Origin: UBA1049 sp964522305
GTDB taxonomy: Bacteria; Bacillota; Clostridia; Oscillospirales; CAG-382
NCBI GenBank assembly: GCA_964522305.1
Contig: CAZFVM010000048.1
Location: forward strand, 1 to 9,484
DNA length: 9,484 bases
Direction: 5' to 3'
Positions within the stretch are counted from its first letter, which is position 1. Every line of letters begins with the position of its first letter. The translations under genes and the position numbers were made by a program. A model generated the notes under the pieces. The model was not told the DNA's origin, did no database searches, and saw only the letters and a program-made list of their open reading frames with translations. Of the stretch, positions 1 through 7,494 are shown piece by piece.

Positions 1-1062
1 GAAGGGCTTGGAAATCCTGATGAAATAAGGAACATTCGCTCTTTGGCAATAAAAGCAGGTCTCAAACTGGTGGACTGTCCGCTTAGGCATCTTGGCACCG
101 AAAAAGCTTATGATTTATATCTGGCCATTCAAAATTTCTTAGAAGATAACGGCGTTGATCTTTATTTCAACACCGAATGTACCAACATCATTATTAATGA
201 AAACAGGTGCGAAGGAGTTCATATACAAAAAGGCAAAAATGGACCGGAAGAGCAACTTTTTGGTGACTCTATTGTTATTGCTACAGGAAGACGTGGTGCC
301 GAATGGCTTGCTAAAATATGTTGTTTGCATAATATTTTTCATGAACCCGGAACTGTTGATATAGGTGTTAGAATTGAAGTAAGAAACGAAGTAATGGAGT
401 ATGTCAATAACATTCTATATGAGTCTAAGCTTGTCGGGTATCCACAACCGTTCAAAAACAAAGTGCGCACTTTTTGCCAAAACCCCGGCGGATTTGTATC
501 TCAAGAGAATTACGATGATGACTTAGCGGTGGTAAACGGACATTCTTATAAAGAAATGAAGTCGGATAATACTAACTTAGCAATTTTGGTTTCTCACAAT
601 TTTAGCGTTCCCTTTAACAAACCCATAGAGTATGCGCAAAAGGTTGGGGAGCTAACTAATATGTTGGGAGACGGAAATATATTGGTCCAACGTTTCGGCG
701 ATATATTAGACGGCAAGAGAACTTGGCAAAAGGAACTGGACTTTACAAATGTAAAACCAACTTTGATAGATGCAGTAGCAGGGGATATAACTGCAGCAAT
801 GCCGTACAGAGCAATGGTTAACATAATTAACTTTATACATGCCATGGATATAGTGGTACCCGGATTTGCCAGCAGAGAAACACTTTTATATTCCCCGGAG
901 CTAAAGTTTTATAGTAACAGGGTCAAAATGGATTCCAGAATGCACACTAGCATAGAGGGATTGCATTGCTTGGGTGATTCCTCCGGTTGGACCAGGGGAT
1001 TGATGATGGCGTCTGTGATGGGCGTACATATGGCAAGACAATTACTTTCTAAAGATAAATAA
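1..1062 (+). CDS. FAD-dependent oxidoreductase, COG2509-like (5' end outside window)
   Basis: C-terminal 353 residues of a flavoprotein resembling the uncharacterised FAD-dependent dehydrogenase family COG2509. The frame is open from base 1. The TTG at 43 is an internal codon with no ribosome binding site, so the true start lies upstream. Visible landmarks are the second-half Rossmann strand IVIATGRRG (codons 91-99), typical of two-dinucleotide-fold flavoproteins, and the C-terminal FAD-contacting motif LGDSSGWTRGL, with its Asp at visible codon 326. The N-terminal GxGxxG nucleotide-binding motif must lie outside the window. Family members are about 450-530 residues, so roughly 100 or more residues are missing. 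Substrate and physiological role are unknown for the family. No membrane segment is visible, so it is probably cytosolic. The stop is 11 bases before glyA, which suggests co-transcription. Family assignment is fairly secure; the reaction is not known. Confidence 0.85.
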   Translation, partial: EGLGNPDEIRNIRSLAIKAGLKLVDCPLRHLGTEKAYDLYLAIQNFLEDNGVDLYFNTECTNIIINENRCEGVHIQKGKNGPEEQLFGDSIVIATGRRGAEWLAKICCLHNIFHEPGTVDIGVRIEVRNEVMEYVNNILYESKLVGYPQPFKNKVRTFCQNPGGFVSQENYDDDLAVVNGHSYKEMKSDNTNLAILVSHNFSVPFNKPIEYAQKVGELTNMLGDGNILVQRFGDILDGKRTWQKELDFTNVKPTLIDAVAGDITAAMPYRAMVNIINFIHAMDIVVPGFASRETLLYSPELKFYSNRVKMDSRMHTSIEGLHCLGDSSGWTRGLMMASVMGVHMARQLLSKDK

Positions 1063-1073
1063 CGGAGGACGAT

Positions 1074-2312
1074 ATGAAAGAGATTCAAAGACTAATGATG
1101 TTTGACAAGGAAGTAGCAGAAGCTTGTGAAGCGGAGCTGAGTCGTCAGCGAGACAATATTGAACTTATTGCAAGCGAAAACATTGTATCTGAGCCCGTAC
1201 TTTTGGCTGCCGGTACTATTTTGACCAATAAATATGCTGAAGGTTATCCGGGAAAAAGATATTATGGTGGATGTCAGTATGTAGATATAGTGGAGAATAT
1301 TGCTATAGACAGAGCTAAGAAACTTTTTGGAGCAGAGCATGCTAATGTTCAGCCTCACAGCGGAGCATCTGCCAATCTTGCTGTATTTTTTGCACTTTTG
1401 AATCCGGGTGACACCGTAATGGGAATGAACCTTGCCCATGGTGGACATTTGTCCCACGGCTCTCCCGTCAATATTTCCGGAAAGCACTATAACATAATTA
1501 GCTATGGTGTCAGCGATACAGACCAAATGATAGACTATGATGAGATGCGTAAAATGGCTATCGAAAACAAACCAAAAATGATAATCGCAGGCGCCAGTGC
1601 ATATGCGAGAGCCATTGACTTCAAAAAGTGTCGTGAAATAGCCGATGAAGTAGGAGCATATCTAATGGTGGATATGGCACACATCGCCGGTTTGGTAGCT
1701 GCAGGTTTGCACCAGAATCCTGTAAAGTACGCTCATGTGGTAACCACCACCACCCATAAGACACTAAGAGGTCCCAGAGGTGGTCTTATTCTATGTAAAG
1801 AAGAGTTCGCTCAGCTTATAGACAAAGCAGTTTTCCCCGGGACCCAGGGCGGACCATTGATGCACATTATCGCTGCAAAAGCTGTAGCCTTAGGCGAAGC
1901 TTTAACCGACGAATTTAAAGATTATCAGCGGCAAATTGTTGCAAACTCAAAAGCATTGGCAGATTCTCTTATCAAAAGAGGGGTTAATATTGTCTCTAAC
2001 GGCACGGATAATCATTTAATGTTACTCGATTTAACCTCTTTTGATATTACCGGTAAAGAGTTGGAACATAGATTGGATGAAGTTAATATCACGGTTAACA
2101 AGAACACCATTCCAAATGATCCAAAGAGCCCTTTTGTCACCAGCGGAATAAGAATTGGCACACCTGCGATTACCTCAAGAGGGTTTGTTGAAAAGGATAT
2201 GGAGACAATTGCCGAGCTTATTTATCTTACTATTACTAATTTTGAAGAAAAAAAATCCTTTATAAGAGAAAAAGTAGCAAGTCTTTGCCTTTCTTATCCC
2301 ATTTATTCCTAA
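1074..2312 (+). CDS. glyA: Serine hydroxymethyltransferase
   Basis: Cytosolic PLP enzyme that interconverts serine plus tetrahydrofolate with glycine plus 5,10-methylene-tetrahydrofolate, the main entry of one-carbon units for purine, thymidylate and methionine synthesis. The 412 residues match the usual bacterial length. Family motifs appear in order: ELIASENIVS near residue 30, EGYPGKRYYGG near 56, ANVQPHSGASAN near 90, VDMAHIAGLVAAG near 200, and the PLP motif TTTTHKTLRGPRGG, in which the Schiff-base lysine is K229, the same number as in the E. coli enzyme. The C-terminal GIRIGTPAITSRG motif is also intact. The start is supported by GGAGGA at 1064-1069, five bases beyond the GGAGG core from the ATG. 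It follows the flavoprotein by 11 bases and precedes purB by 38, consistent with a shared transcript. No active-site substitution was noticed. Confidence 0.98.
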   Translation: MKEIQRLMMFDKEVAEACEAELSRQRDNIELIASENIVSEPVLLAAGTILTNKYAEGYPGKRYYGGCQYVDIVENIAIDRAKKLFGAEHANVQPHSGASANLAVFFALLNPGDTVMGMNLAHGGHLSHGSPVNISGKHYNIISYGVSDTDQMIDYDEMRKMAIENKPKMIIAGASAYARAIDFKKCREIADEVGAYLMVDMAHIAGLVAAGLHQNPVKYAHVVTTTTHKTLRGPRGGLILCKEEFAQLIDKAVFPGTQGGPLMHIIAAKAVALGEALTDEFKDYQRQIVANSKALADSLIKRGVNIVSNGTDNHLMLLDLTSFDITGKELEHRLDEVNITVNKNTIPNDPKSPFVTSGIRIGTPAITSRGFVEKDMETIAELIYLTITNFEEKKSFIREKVASLCLSYPIYS

Positions 2313-2338
2313 TTTTGACTGTTGTTTATAAAAGTTTC

Positions 2339-2345
2339 GGGAGGT
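2339..2345 (+). promoter_or_regulatory. Ribosome binding site that sets the purB start
   Basis: A GGGAGGT Shine-Dalgarno sequence lies in the 38-base glyA-purB gap. It is six bases from the ATG at 2351 but only about three from the in-frame TTG at 2348. The spacing favours ATG 2351. Confidence 0.8.
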
Positions 2346-2350
2346 AATTG

Positions 2351-3781
2351 ATGCGAAACATATATATCAGTCCGCTCTCTGGAAGATATTCCTCAAAAAA
2401 GATGCAGGGCGTCTTCTCTGACCAAAACCGATATGAAGTTTGGAGAAAGCTTTGGGTTGCATTAGCAAAAGCGCAGATGGAATTAGGTTTGCCTATTTCC
2501 CAAGAACAGATAGATGAATTGGAATCCAATATTTCTAATATTGATTTTGATAGAGTTAGGGAGATAGAACTATCAACTCGCCACGATGTTATGGCACACA
2601 TTAGAGCTTTTGGTGAAGTAGCTCCAAAGGCGGCCGGTATAATTCATTTGGGAGCGACCAGCTGTTTTGTAACAGATAATGCAGATATGATTTTAGCAAA
2701 AGAAGCATTATCGATTATCAAAGGAAAGCTGTTGGTTATTCTGAACAATCTTTCTTCGTTTGCACTTAAATATAAGAACTTACCTACACTTTCATATACC
2801 CATCTACAGCCTGCGCAACCTACCACTGTAGGGAAGCGTGCTTCGTTATGGCTTTTTGATTTTTATCTAGATTTTTGCGATCTTGAGTATTTAACAAAGG
2901 GTCTAAAACTCCTTGGAAATAAAGGCGCTACAGGAACTCAAGCTTCTTTTTTGAACCTATTTGACGGAAAAGTGCAAAATGTGGTTAAGTTGGAAAACCG
3001 TATTGCTGACCTGTTTGGTTTTGACCGTGTCTTTGATGTTTCGGGTCAAACTTATACCCGTAAAGAAGATATGAGGATACAAAATGTACTTTCCGGGTTG
3101 GCGCAAAGCTCTTATAAGTTAGCCCAGGATATGAGGATACTTCAAAGCTTCGGCGAGTTGGAAGAGCCCTTTGGCAAAGGACAAGTAGGGTCTACGGCGA
3201 TGGCGTATAAGCGAAATCCAATCCTCTCCGAGAGAACCTGCTCCCTGGCTCGATATGTATTGGTAAATTCTCAAAACGCCGATATGACCGCTTCGGTTCA
3301 ATGGATGGAACGCTCTCTCGATGATTCTGCAAACAGAAGAATTTCATTAACAGAGGCTTTCTTAGCCATAGATGGTGTGCTTGATCTCGTTGGCGAGATT
3401 ACCTCAGGCATAACAGTTTATGATAAAGTAATCGAAAACAGATTAAGTGAACATTTGCCTTTTATGGCGACAGAGAATATTTTGATGGAATCGGTTAAGC
3501 GTGGCGCAAATCGTCAGGAGTTACATGAGGTAATACGTCAATATTCTATTGAGGTTGAGATAGCACGAAGAAACGGTGAAAGATTATCCTTAATAGATAA
3601 GATATCCGATGATTCCAGATTTTTGTTGACTGTGGACGAGGTTGTCACTTTACTTGACCCTAAGGATTACATTGGACTAGCTTCTTATCAAACAGAAACT
3701 TTTGTAAAAAGCAAGATACAGCCAATATTAGTTGAGAATAAGAATAATTTTGATAAAAACACAGTAAGTGTAGGTATATAA
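2351..3781 (+). CDS. purB: Adenylosuccinate lyase
   Basis: Fumarase/aspartase-superfamily enzyme that acts twice in purine metabolism: it releases fumarate from SAICAR to give AICAR, and from adenylosuccinate to give AMP. It is cytosolic and normally a homotetramer. The 476-residue length and the EEPFGKGQ and YKRNP stretches resemble the long, human-like ADSL subgroup rather than the ~430-residue B. subtilis type. Visible features are the RHDVMAH segment near residue 75, SYTHLQPAQPTT with the probable catalytic His at H151, and the superfamily signature GSTAMAYKRNP at residues 280-290. S281 fits the mobile-loop catalytic Ser; the second Ser is Thr and the usual Pro is Ala. ATG 2351 is preferred over TTG 2348 on ribosome-binding-site spacing. 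The downstream DUF1846 gene begins 19 bases after the stop. GlyA upstream supplies one-carbon units and glycine for the same pathway. Confidence 0.96.
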   Translation: MRNIYISPLSGRYSSKKMQGVFSDQNRYEVWRKLWVALAKAQMELGLPISQEQIDELESNISNIDFDRVREIELSTRHDVMAHIRAFGEVAPKAAGIIHLGATSCFVTDNADMILAKEALSIIKGKLLVILNNLSSFALKYKNLPTLSYTHLQPAQPTTVGKRASLWLFDFYLDFCDLEYLTKGLKLLGNKGATGTQASFLNLFDGKVQNVVKLENRIADLFGFDRVFDVSGQTYTRKEDMRIQNVLSGLAQSSYKLAQDMRILQSFGELEEPFGKGQVGSTAMAYKRNPILSERTCSLARYVLVNSQNADMTASVQWMERSLDDSANRRISLTEAFLAIDGVLDLVGEITSGITVYDKVIENRLSEHLPFMATENILMESVKRGANRQELHEVIRQYSIEVEIARRNGERLSLIDKISDDSRFLLTVDEVVTLLDPKDYIGLASYQTETFVKSKIQPILVENKNNFDKNTVSVGI

Positions 3782-3786
3782 AATGT

Positions 3787-3792
3787 GGAGGG
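3787..3792 (+). promoter_or_regulatory. Ribosome binding site that sets the DUF1846 gene start
   Basis: GGAGGG lies eight bases before the ATG at 3801. The in-frame ATG at 3783 overlaps and precedes this site and has only purB coding sequence in front of it, so it is unlikely to be the start. Confidence 0.8.
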
Positions 3793-3800
3793 TTACAAAT

Positions 3801-5282
3801 ATGCCAGTAGGATTTGACAGCGATACATATGTCAAGCTTCAAAGCCAGCATATTAAAAAAAGGATTTCTGAGTTTGGCGGCAAGTTATACCTTGAGTTTG
3901 GTGGAAAGCTGTTTGATGATTACCATGCTGCTCGTGTTTTGCCCGGATTTTTACCCGATGGCAAAATTAATATGCTTCACGAGCTAAAAGAAGATGCAGA
4001 AATAGTCATTGTGATTAACTCAAAAGATATCGAAAAAAATAAGATCAGAGGAGATATCGGTATCACCTATGATCTTGATGTGCTAAGATTGATTGATGCT
4101 TTTAGGTCGAGCGGGTTATATGTAGGGAGTGTTGTTCTTACTCAGTTCGCTGAGCAACCCTCTGCCGTGTTTTTCTTGAAGCGCTTAGAAATCCTGGGAA
4201 TAAAAACCTATAAACATTACAAAATCGATAATTACCCCGAAGATATACAGCATATTATAAGTAACGACGGTTATGGGAAGAACGAATACATAGAAACAAG
4301 TCGTTCATTGATTATAGTTACCGCTCCGGGGCCTGCTAGCGGCAAGATGGCGACCTGTCTTTCCCAGTTGTTTCATGAACACACCAGAGGAATAAAAGCA
4401 GGTTACGCAAAGTTCGAAACATTTCCTATATGGAATTTACCGTTGAAGCATCCTGTAAACATGGCTTATGAGGCTGCAACCGCCGACTTAGAGGATGTAA
4501 ACTTGATTGATCCCTTCCATCTCGAGGCTTATGGCACCATGGCTGTTAATTATAATAGAGATGTAGAGGTTTTTCCAATATTAAACGCAATCTTTCAGAA
4601 GATTTACGGCAAGTCTCCATACAAATCTCCTACAGATATGGGGGTTAATATGGCGGGTTTTTGTATAACCGACGATGAAGCCTGTAGGGAAGCATCTAAG
4701 GCCGAAATAATAAGAAGATACTTCGCTGCTCTTTGCACCGAACGACAAGGGCTTGCAGGGAAAAGCCAGATATATAAGACTGAACTGCTAATGAGGCAAT
4801 GCGATATTAAAGTTACCGACAGAAAGGTAGTAGAGCCTGCAATTAATAGGGCACGGGAAACAGGATCGCCGGCTGCAGCGATACAATTAGCTTGCGGTAA
4901 AATAATAACCGGGAGAACGTCTCCTTTACTCGGGGCTTCTTCGGCGATGTTGTTAAACGCACTAAAAGAACTTGCAGGGTTGGCTGATGATGTTACTCTT
5001 ATTTCTCCCTCTGTTATCGAACCTATTCAGGATTTAAAGGTAGAACACCTCGGTAACCGCAACCCCAGACTCCACACCGATGAACTGCTGGTAGCGCTTT
5101 CTATATGTGCGGTTACCGATGAAAACGCAAAGCTTGCAATGTCTCAGCTAAAAGGCCTAAAGGGCTGTGAAATGCACTCTTCGGTAATTCTCTCAGAGGT
5201 TGATTTAAAGGTATTAAGAAAACTCGGTATAAACCTAACCTGTGAGCCTGTTTATCAGACCAAGAGGCTTTATCAAAAATAA
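3801..5282 (+). CDS. DUF1846 / UPF0371 family protein
   Basis: A 493-residue protein matching the DUF1846 (UPF0371) family, which is usually about 490-500 residues and has no established function. Recognisable family segments are the N-terminal GFDSDTYVKLQSQHI, the KLYLEFGGKLFDDYHAARVLPGF region, the glycine-rich turn TAPGPASGKMATCLSQ (residues 174-189), and GFCITDDEACREASKAEI near residue 290. The GPASGK turn resembles a nucleotide or phosphate-binding loop but is not a standard Walker A motif, because Met follows the Lys. There is no signal peptide or membrane segment, so it is probably cytosolic. The start at 3801 is chosen from the ribosome binding site at 3787-3792. It is the last gene of the plus train, 19 bases after purB, which hints at a nucleotide or one-carbon link but does not prove one. 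Its stop is one base from the stop of the convergent minus-strand gene. Confidence 0.9.
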   Translation: MPVGFDSDTYVKLQSQHIKKRISEFGGKLYLEFGGKLFDDYHAARVLPGFLPDGKINMLHELKEDAEIVIVINSKDIEKNKIRGDIGITYDLDVLRLIDAFRSSGLYVGSVVLTQFAEQPSAVFFLKRLEILGIKTYKHYKIDNYPEDIQHIISNDGYGKNEYIETSRSLIIVTAPGPASGKMATCLSQLFHEHTRGIKAGYAKFETFPIWNLPLKHPVNMAYEAATADLEDVNLIDPFHLEAYGTMAVNYNRDVEVFPILNAIFQKIYGKSPYKSPTDMGVNMAGFCITDDEACREASKAEIIRRYFAALCTERQGLAGKSQIYKTELLMRQCDIKVTDRKVVEPAINRARETGSPAAAIQLACGKIITGRTSPLLGASSAMLLNALKELAGLADDVTLISPSVIEPIQDLKVEHLGNRNPRLHTDELLVALSICAVTDENAKLAMSQLKGLKGCEMHSSVILSEVDLKVLRKLGINLTCEPVYQTKRLYQK

Positions 5283-5283
5283 C

Positions 5284-6522
5284 CTATTTGGTAGCCTCCA
5301 AAACTGCACGAGCTGCTTTTAGTACTCCATACTTTCCGCTTTCGTAGGTCAGTCCCCCTTGCAGATAAACTGTATATGGAGATCTAAGCGGCGCATCAGC
5401 CGAGAGTTCTATAGAAGACCCCTGGGTAAAAGCCCCCGCAGCCATTACTACCTCATCGTTGTATCCGGGCATTTCCCATCCAATTGGAGTAACAAAAGAA
5501 TCGATGGGAGACCCTCCTTGCAGACCTTGACAAAACTTTAGTACCAAATCGGAGTTTCCCAGCTTAATTGTCTGGATTATATCATATCTTTTTTCAGTGG
5601 CAGAAGGGGATACGTCGAACCCTAATTTTTCAAATAAACAAGAAGCAAAAACTGAGGTTTTTAGTGCTTGCGCTGTAACATGAGGAGCAAAAAACAGACC
5701 TTTGAGTATATTCTTTGTTTGGCCCAGTGTTGCCCCTGCTTCTGTTCCTATAACGGGTACTGTCAAGCGATATGACGCTAGCTTTACAGCTTTTTCTGTG
5801 CCAACCAAATATCCCCCGGTTTCGGCTATTCCGCCGCCGGGGTTTTTTATTAAAGAACCGACCAGCAAATCTGCTTTCGGTTCTTCTTTTTCGCAAAATT
5901 CACCATAACAATTATCCACTACCACATAGGCGTCACTATGACTTTTTACAAGGGTATACAGCTCATTAATCTCGCCGGCAGATAGAGTTCTTCTGGAGGA
6001 ATACCCTCTCGATCGCTGAACATATACAACGGCGATAGAAGGGTCGGAAACTAAAGTCTCTTTTATAAGGTTCAAATCAAGATAGCCTTTTTGCAGAGAA
6101 CACTCCTTATAAAGCACTCTAAAGTCCGCTAAAGAGCCTGTGTTACAACTTTTGGCAGAAATGCCTATAACATCATGGAGAGTGTCATAAGGGGCACCGG
6201 TGACAGAATACAGGGTCTCTTGGGGTCTAAGTAACCCGAAAAGCGCTATTGCCAGTGCGTGGGTGCCGGAAATGATATTGTGTCGAACAAAACCGTGGGT
6301 GCATCCGAATATTTCTGAGAATACTTTGTCAGCTGTTTCTCGCCCCATATCATTGTATCCATAACCACTGGTGCTATTAAAATGACTATCGGATACTCTG
6401 TTTTCCGCGAATATACTCAGTACTTTTTGAGTATTAAAAAAAGAAATCTCATCAATATCATTAAATACATCAACTAAATCTTTTTCGCACTGCAAAGCTA
6501 AATTATTTAGTTTCTCTATCAT
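5284..6522 (-). CDS. PLP-dependent C-S lyase family protein (COG4100, methionine gamma-lyase-like / 'aluminium resistance')
   Basis: A 412-residue fold-type I PLP protein of the COG4100 (Met_gamma_lyase, PF06838) family, whose members are annotated as cystathionine beta-lyase or methionine gamma-lyase relatives or 'aluminium resistance protein'. The true substrate is not settled. Visible features are the N-terminal STSGYGYNDMGR segment (residues 50-61), the phosphate-binding turn SGTH (85-88), the cofactor-binding Asp in VVDNCYGEF (D203), and the predicted Schiff-base lysine K226 in SLIKNPGGGIAETGGY. The C-terminal PYTVYLQGGLTYE motif is typical of the family. All key PLP residues are present, so it should be active. 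Its ATG overlaps the TGA of the upstream M42-like gene in ATGA, with GGAG (6534 to 6531) eight bases before it, so it is translationally coupled and last in the minus-strand operon. The context suggests handling of a sulfur-containing amino acid released by peptidases. Confidence 0.93.
   Translation of the reverse strand: MIEKLNNLALQCEKDLVDVFNDIDEISFFNTQKVLSIFAENRVSDSHFNSTSGYGYNDMGRETADKVFSEIFGCTHGFVRHNIISGTHALAIALFGLLRPQETLYSVTGAPYDTLHDVIGISAKSCNTGSLADFRVLYKECSLQKGYLDLNLIKETLVSDPSIAVVYVQRSRGYSSRRTLSAGEINELYTLVKSHSDAYVVVDNCYGEFCEKEEPKADLLVGSLIKNPGGGIAETGGYLVGTEKAVKLASYRLTVPVIGTEAGATLGQTKNILKGLFFAPHVTAQALKTSVFASCLFEKLGFDVSPSATEKRYDIIQTIKLGNSDLVLKFCQGLQGGSPIDSFVTPIGWEMPGYNDEVVMAAGAFTQGSSIELSADAPLRSPYTVYLQGGLTYESGKYGVLKAARAVLEATK
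6519..6522 (-). other. ATGA stop/start overlap
   Basis: Read on the minus strand, the last codon of the M42-like gene (TGA, 6521-6519) overlaps the ATG (6522-6520) of the PLP-lyase gene. Such four-base overlaps usually mark translational coupling and balanced expression of the two products. Confidence 0.9.
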
Positions 6523-7493
6523 AATAAAAACTCCGATTCAATGAATAAGGTTAAAAGTTGTTTAAAGTTTTCCAAGACTTCGACATCGAGAATCTCGTCG
6601 GTTTCACCGGACTTTGATAAGGGAAGGGTCAGATGTCCTGTCAAACAACCACCGTTTTCGTTTTTAACTACAAAGCCGGCGGATTTACCCTTCGCCAAAA
6701 CTTCATGGGTGATGTTAATCCCACTTTCTTCCGACAAACTAACTATTCGTTCAACTATTGATTTGGAGGCAATAAAAGATTCGTCTTTATGAAGCAAAAT
6801 TGGTTTTAAACTCATGTCCGTTTCTTTTAAGTCTTTTTTCTCAATAGGTTTTATAACTCTATAATCGGTGATTAACGCACAATCAGGCTCAATATTTTTG
6901 GTAGCAAAGTGGATGCCAATCGAGCTAATAATACTGTAGCAGGAAAACACAAAGTAAGTATCGTATAAAGGTTTTACCATACTTTTTATTAAACTCATTA
7001 AAACGCTAATATTAGTTTTGTTGCCCTGTCTCGTAACAAGATAATTTTTGTTATCTAACTTCGAGTGCTTGGGTTTTAACATGCAAAATTCCCCGACTCT
7101 TATGCCTTCAAAACTCTCAGGTATAACATAAATTTCTTTTATATTTTCAACCGGTTTATTTTCTGATATAACAACGCTACCGGATAATCCGTTTTCAAAG
7201 ATTACTTTCGAATCACGAAGTAAATCTAAGTCAAAATCTCCTATTGCGGAAACCAAAACTTTTTCGTTTTCTACAATGGAGGTTACCATTAGTCCGTAGG
7301 TATCAAGATTTGTTGATATCATTACTTTTTTGTCAGAAGATTTACCTTCTTTAACTGCAATTAAATTCCCTATATTGTCGACAAATACACGGTCACAAAA
7401 CGGTTTTAGCTGCTCGCAAATATAAAATCGAATTTGTTCTTCGCGACCCGATACACAAAACAAATCAGTTAAGTTCTCCAATTGTAAAATCAT
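6519..7493 (-). CDS. M42 peptidase-like protein, predicted catalytically inactive
   Basis: A 324-residue paralog of the two upstream M42 peptidases. The fold is recognisable from the N-terminal helix with VSGREEQIR (14-22), VDNIGNLIAVKEGK (38-51), VMISTNLDTYGLMV (57-70), YFVFS (180-184) and EPDCALITD (202-210). The active site is largely lost when aligned to its neighbour at 7495-8514. Metal-ligand His becomes N62, the bridging Asp of KAVDD becomes N158, the catalytic and metal-binding Glu pair of CEETG become S187 and I188, and the C-terminal RYIHS His falls at about G296. Only the Asp of the HxD motif (D64) and the late Asp (D210) remain. The frame is intact, with a plausible AAGGAAG site (7509-7503) about nine bases before the ATG, so it is a maintained gene and not a decaying one. 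A structural or regulatory subunit of an M42 assembly is an inference. It starts one base after the upstream stop and overlaps the PLP-lyase gene. Confidence 0.85.
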   Translation of the reverse strand: MILQLENLTDLFCVSGREEQIRFYICEQLKPFCDRVFVDNIGNLIAVKEGKSSDKKVMISTNLDTYGLMVTSIVENEKVLVSAIGDFDLDLLRDSKVIFENGLSGSVVISENKPVENIKEIYVIPESFEGIRVGEFCMLKPKHSKLDNKNYLVTRQGNKTNISVLMSLIKSMVKPLYDTYFVFSCYSIISSIGIHFATKNIEPDCALITDYRVIKPIEKKDLKETDMSLKPILLHKDESFIASKSIVERIVSLSEESGINITHEVLAKGKSAGFVVKNENGGCLTGHLTLPLSKSGETDEILDVEVLENFKQLLTLFIESEFLL

Positions 7494-7494
7494 A

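Noticed and set aside
43..45. TTG at 43 as the start of the flavoprotein
   Set aside because: The frame is open back to base 1 with coding-like residues, no ribosome binding site precedes it, and the protein would lack its FAD-binding N-terminus.
1092..1526. 144-codon minus-strand open frame inside glyA
   Set aside because: It lies wholly opposite a strongly conserved glyA region, and its translation resembles no known protein family.
2315..2332. TTGACT and TATAAA in the glyA-purB gap as a promoter
   Set aside because: The two elements are only six bases apart, far from the roughly 17-base spacing a housekeeping promoter needs.
3066..3140. Repeated GATATGAGGATAC about 60 bases apart inside purB
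   Set aside because: It encodes two DMRI helical segments that fit the PurB fold and shows no sign of duplicated flanks. Coincidence within coding sequence is more likely.
3783..3785. ATG at 3783 as the DUF1846 gene start
   Set aside because: It lies before the GGAGGG site at 3787-3792, and the family N-terminus begins at the ATG at 3801.
3880..3920. Near-repeat FGGKLYLEFGGKLF in the DUF1846 protein as a slippage duplication
   Set aside because: This stretch is what I recall as typical of the family N-terminus, so it is probably ancestral and not a local duplication.
5630..5969. Open frames of 65-88 codons on both strands inside the PLP-lyase gene
   Set aside because: They overlap a well-supported conserved gene, lack convincing ribosome binding sites and have Arg- or Ser-rich shadow composition.
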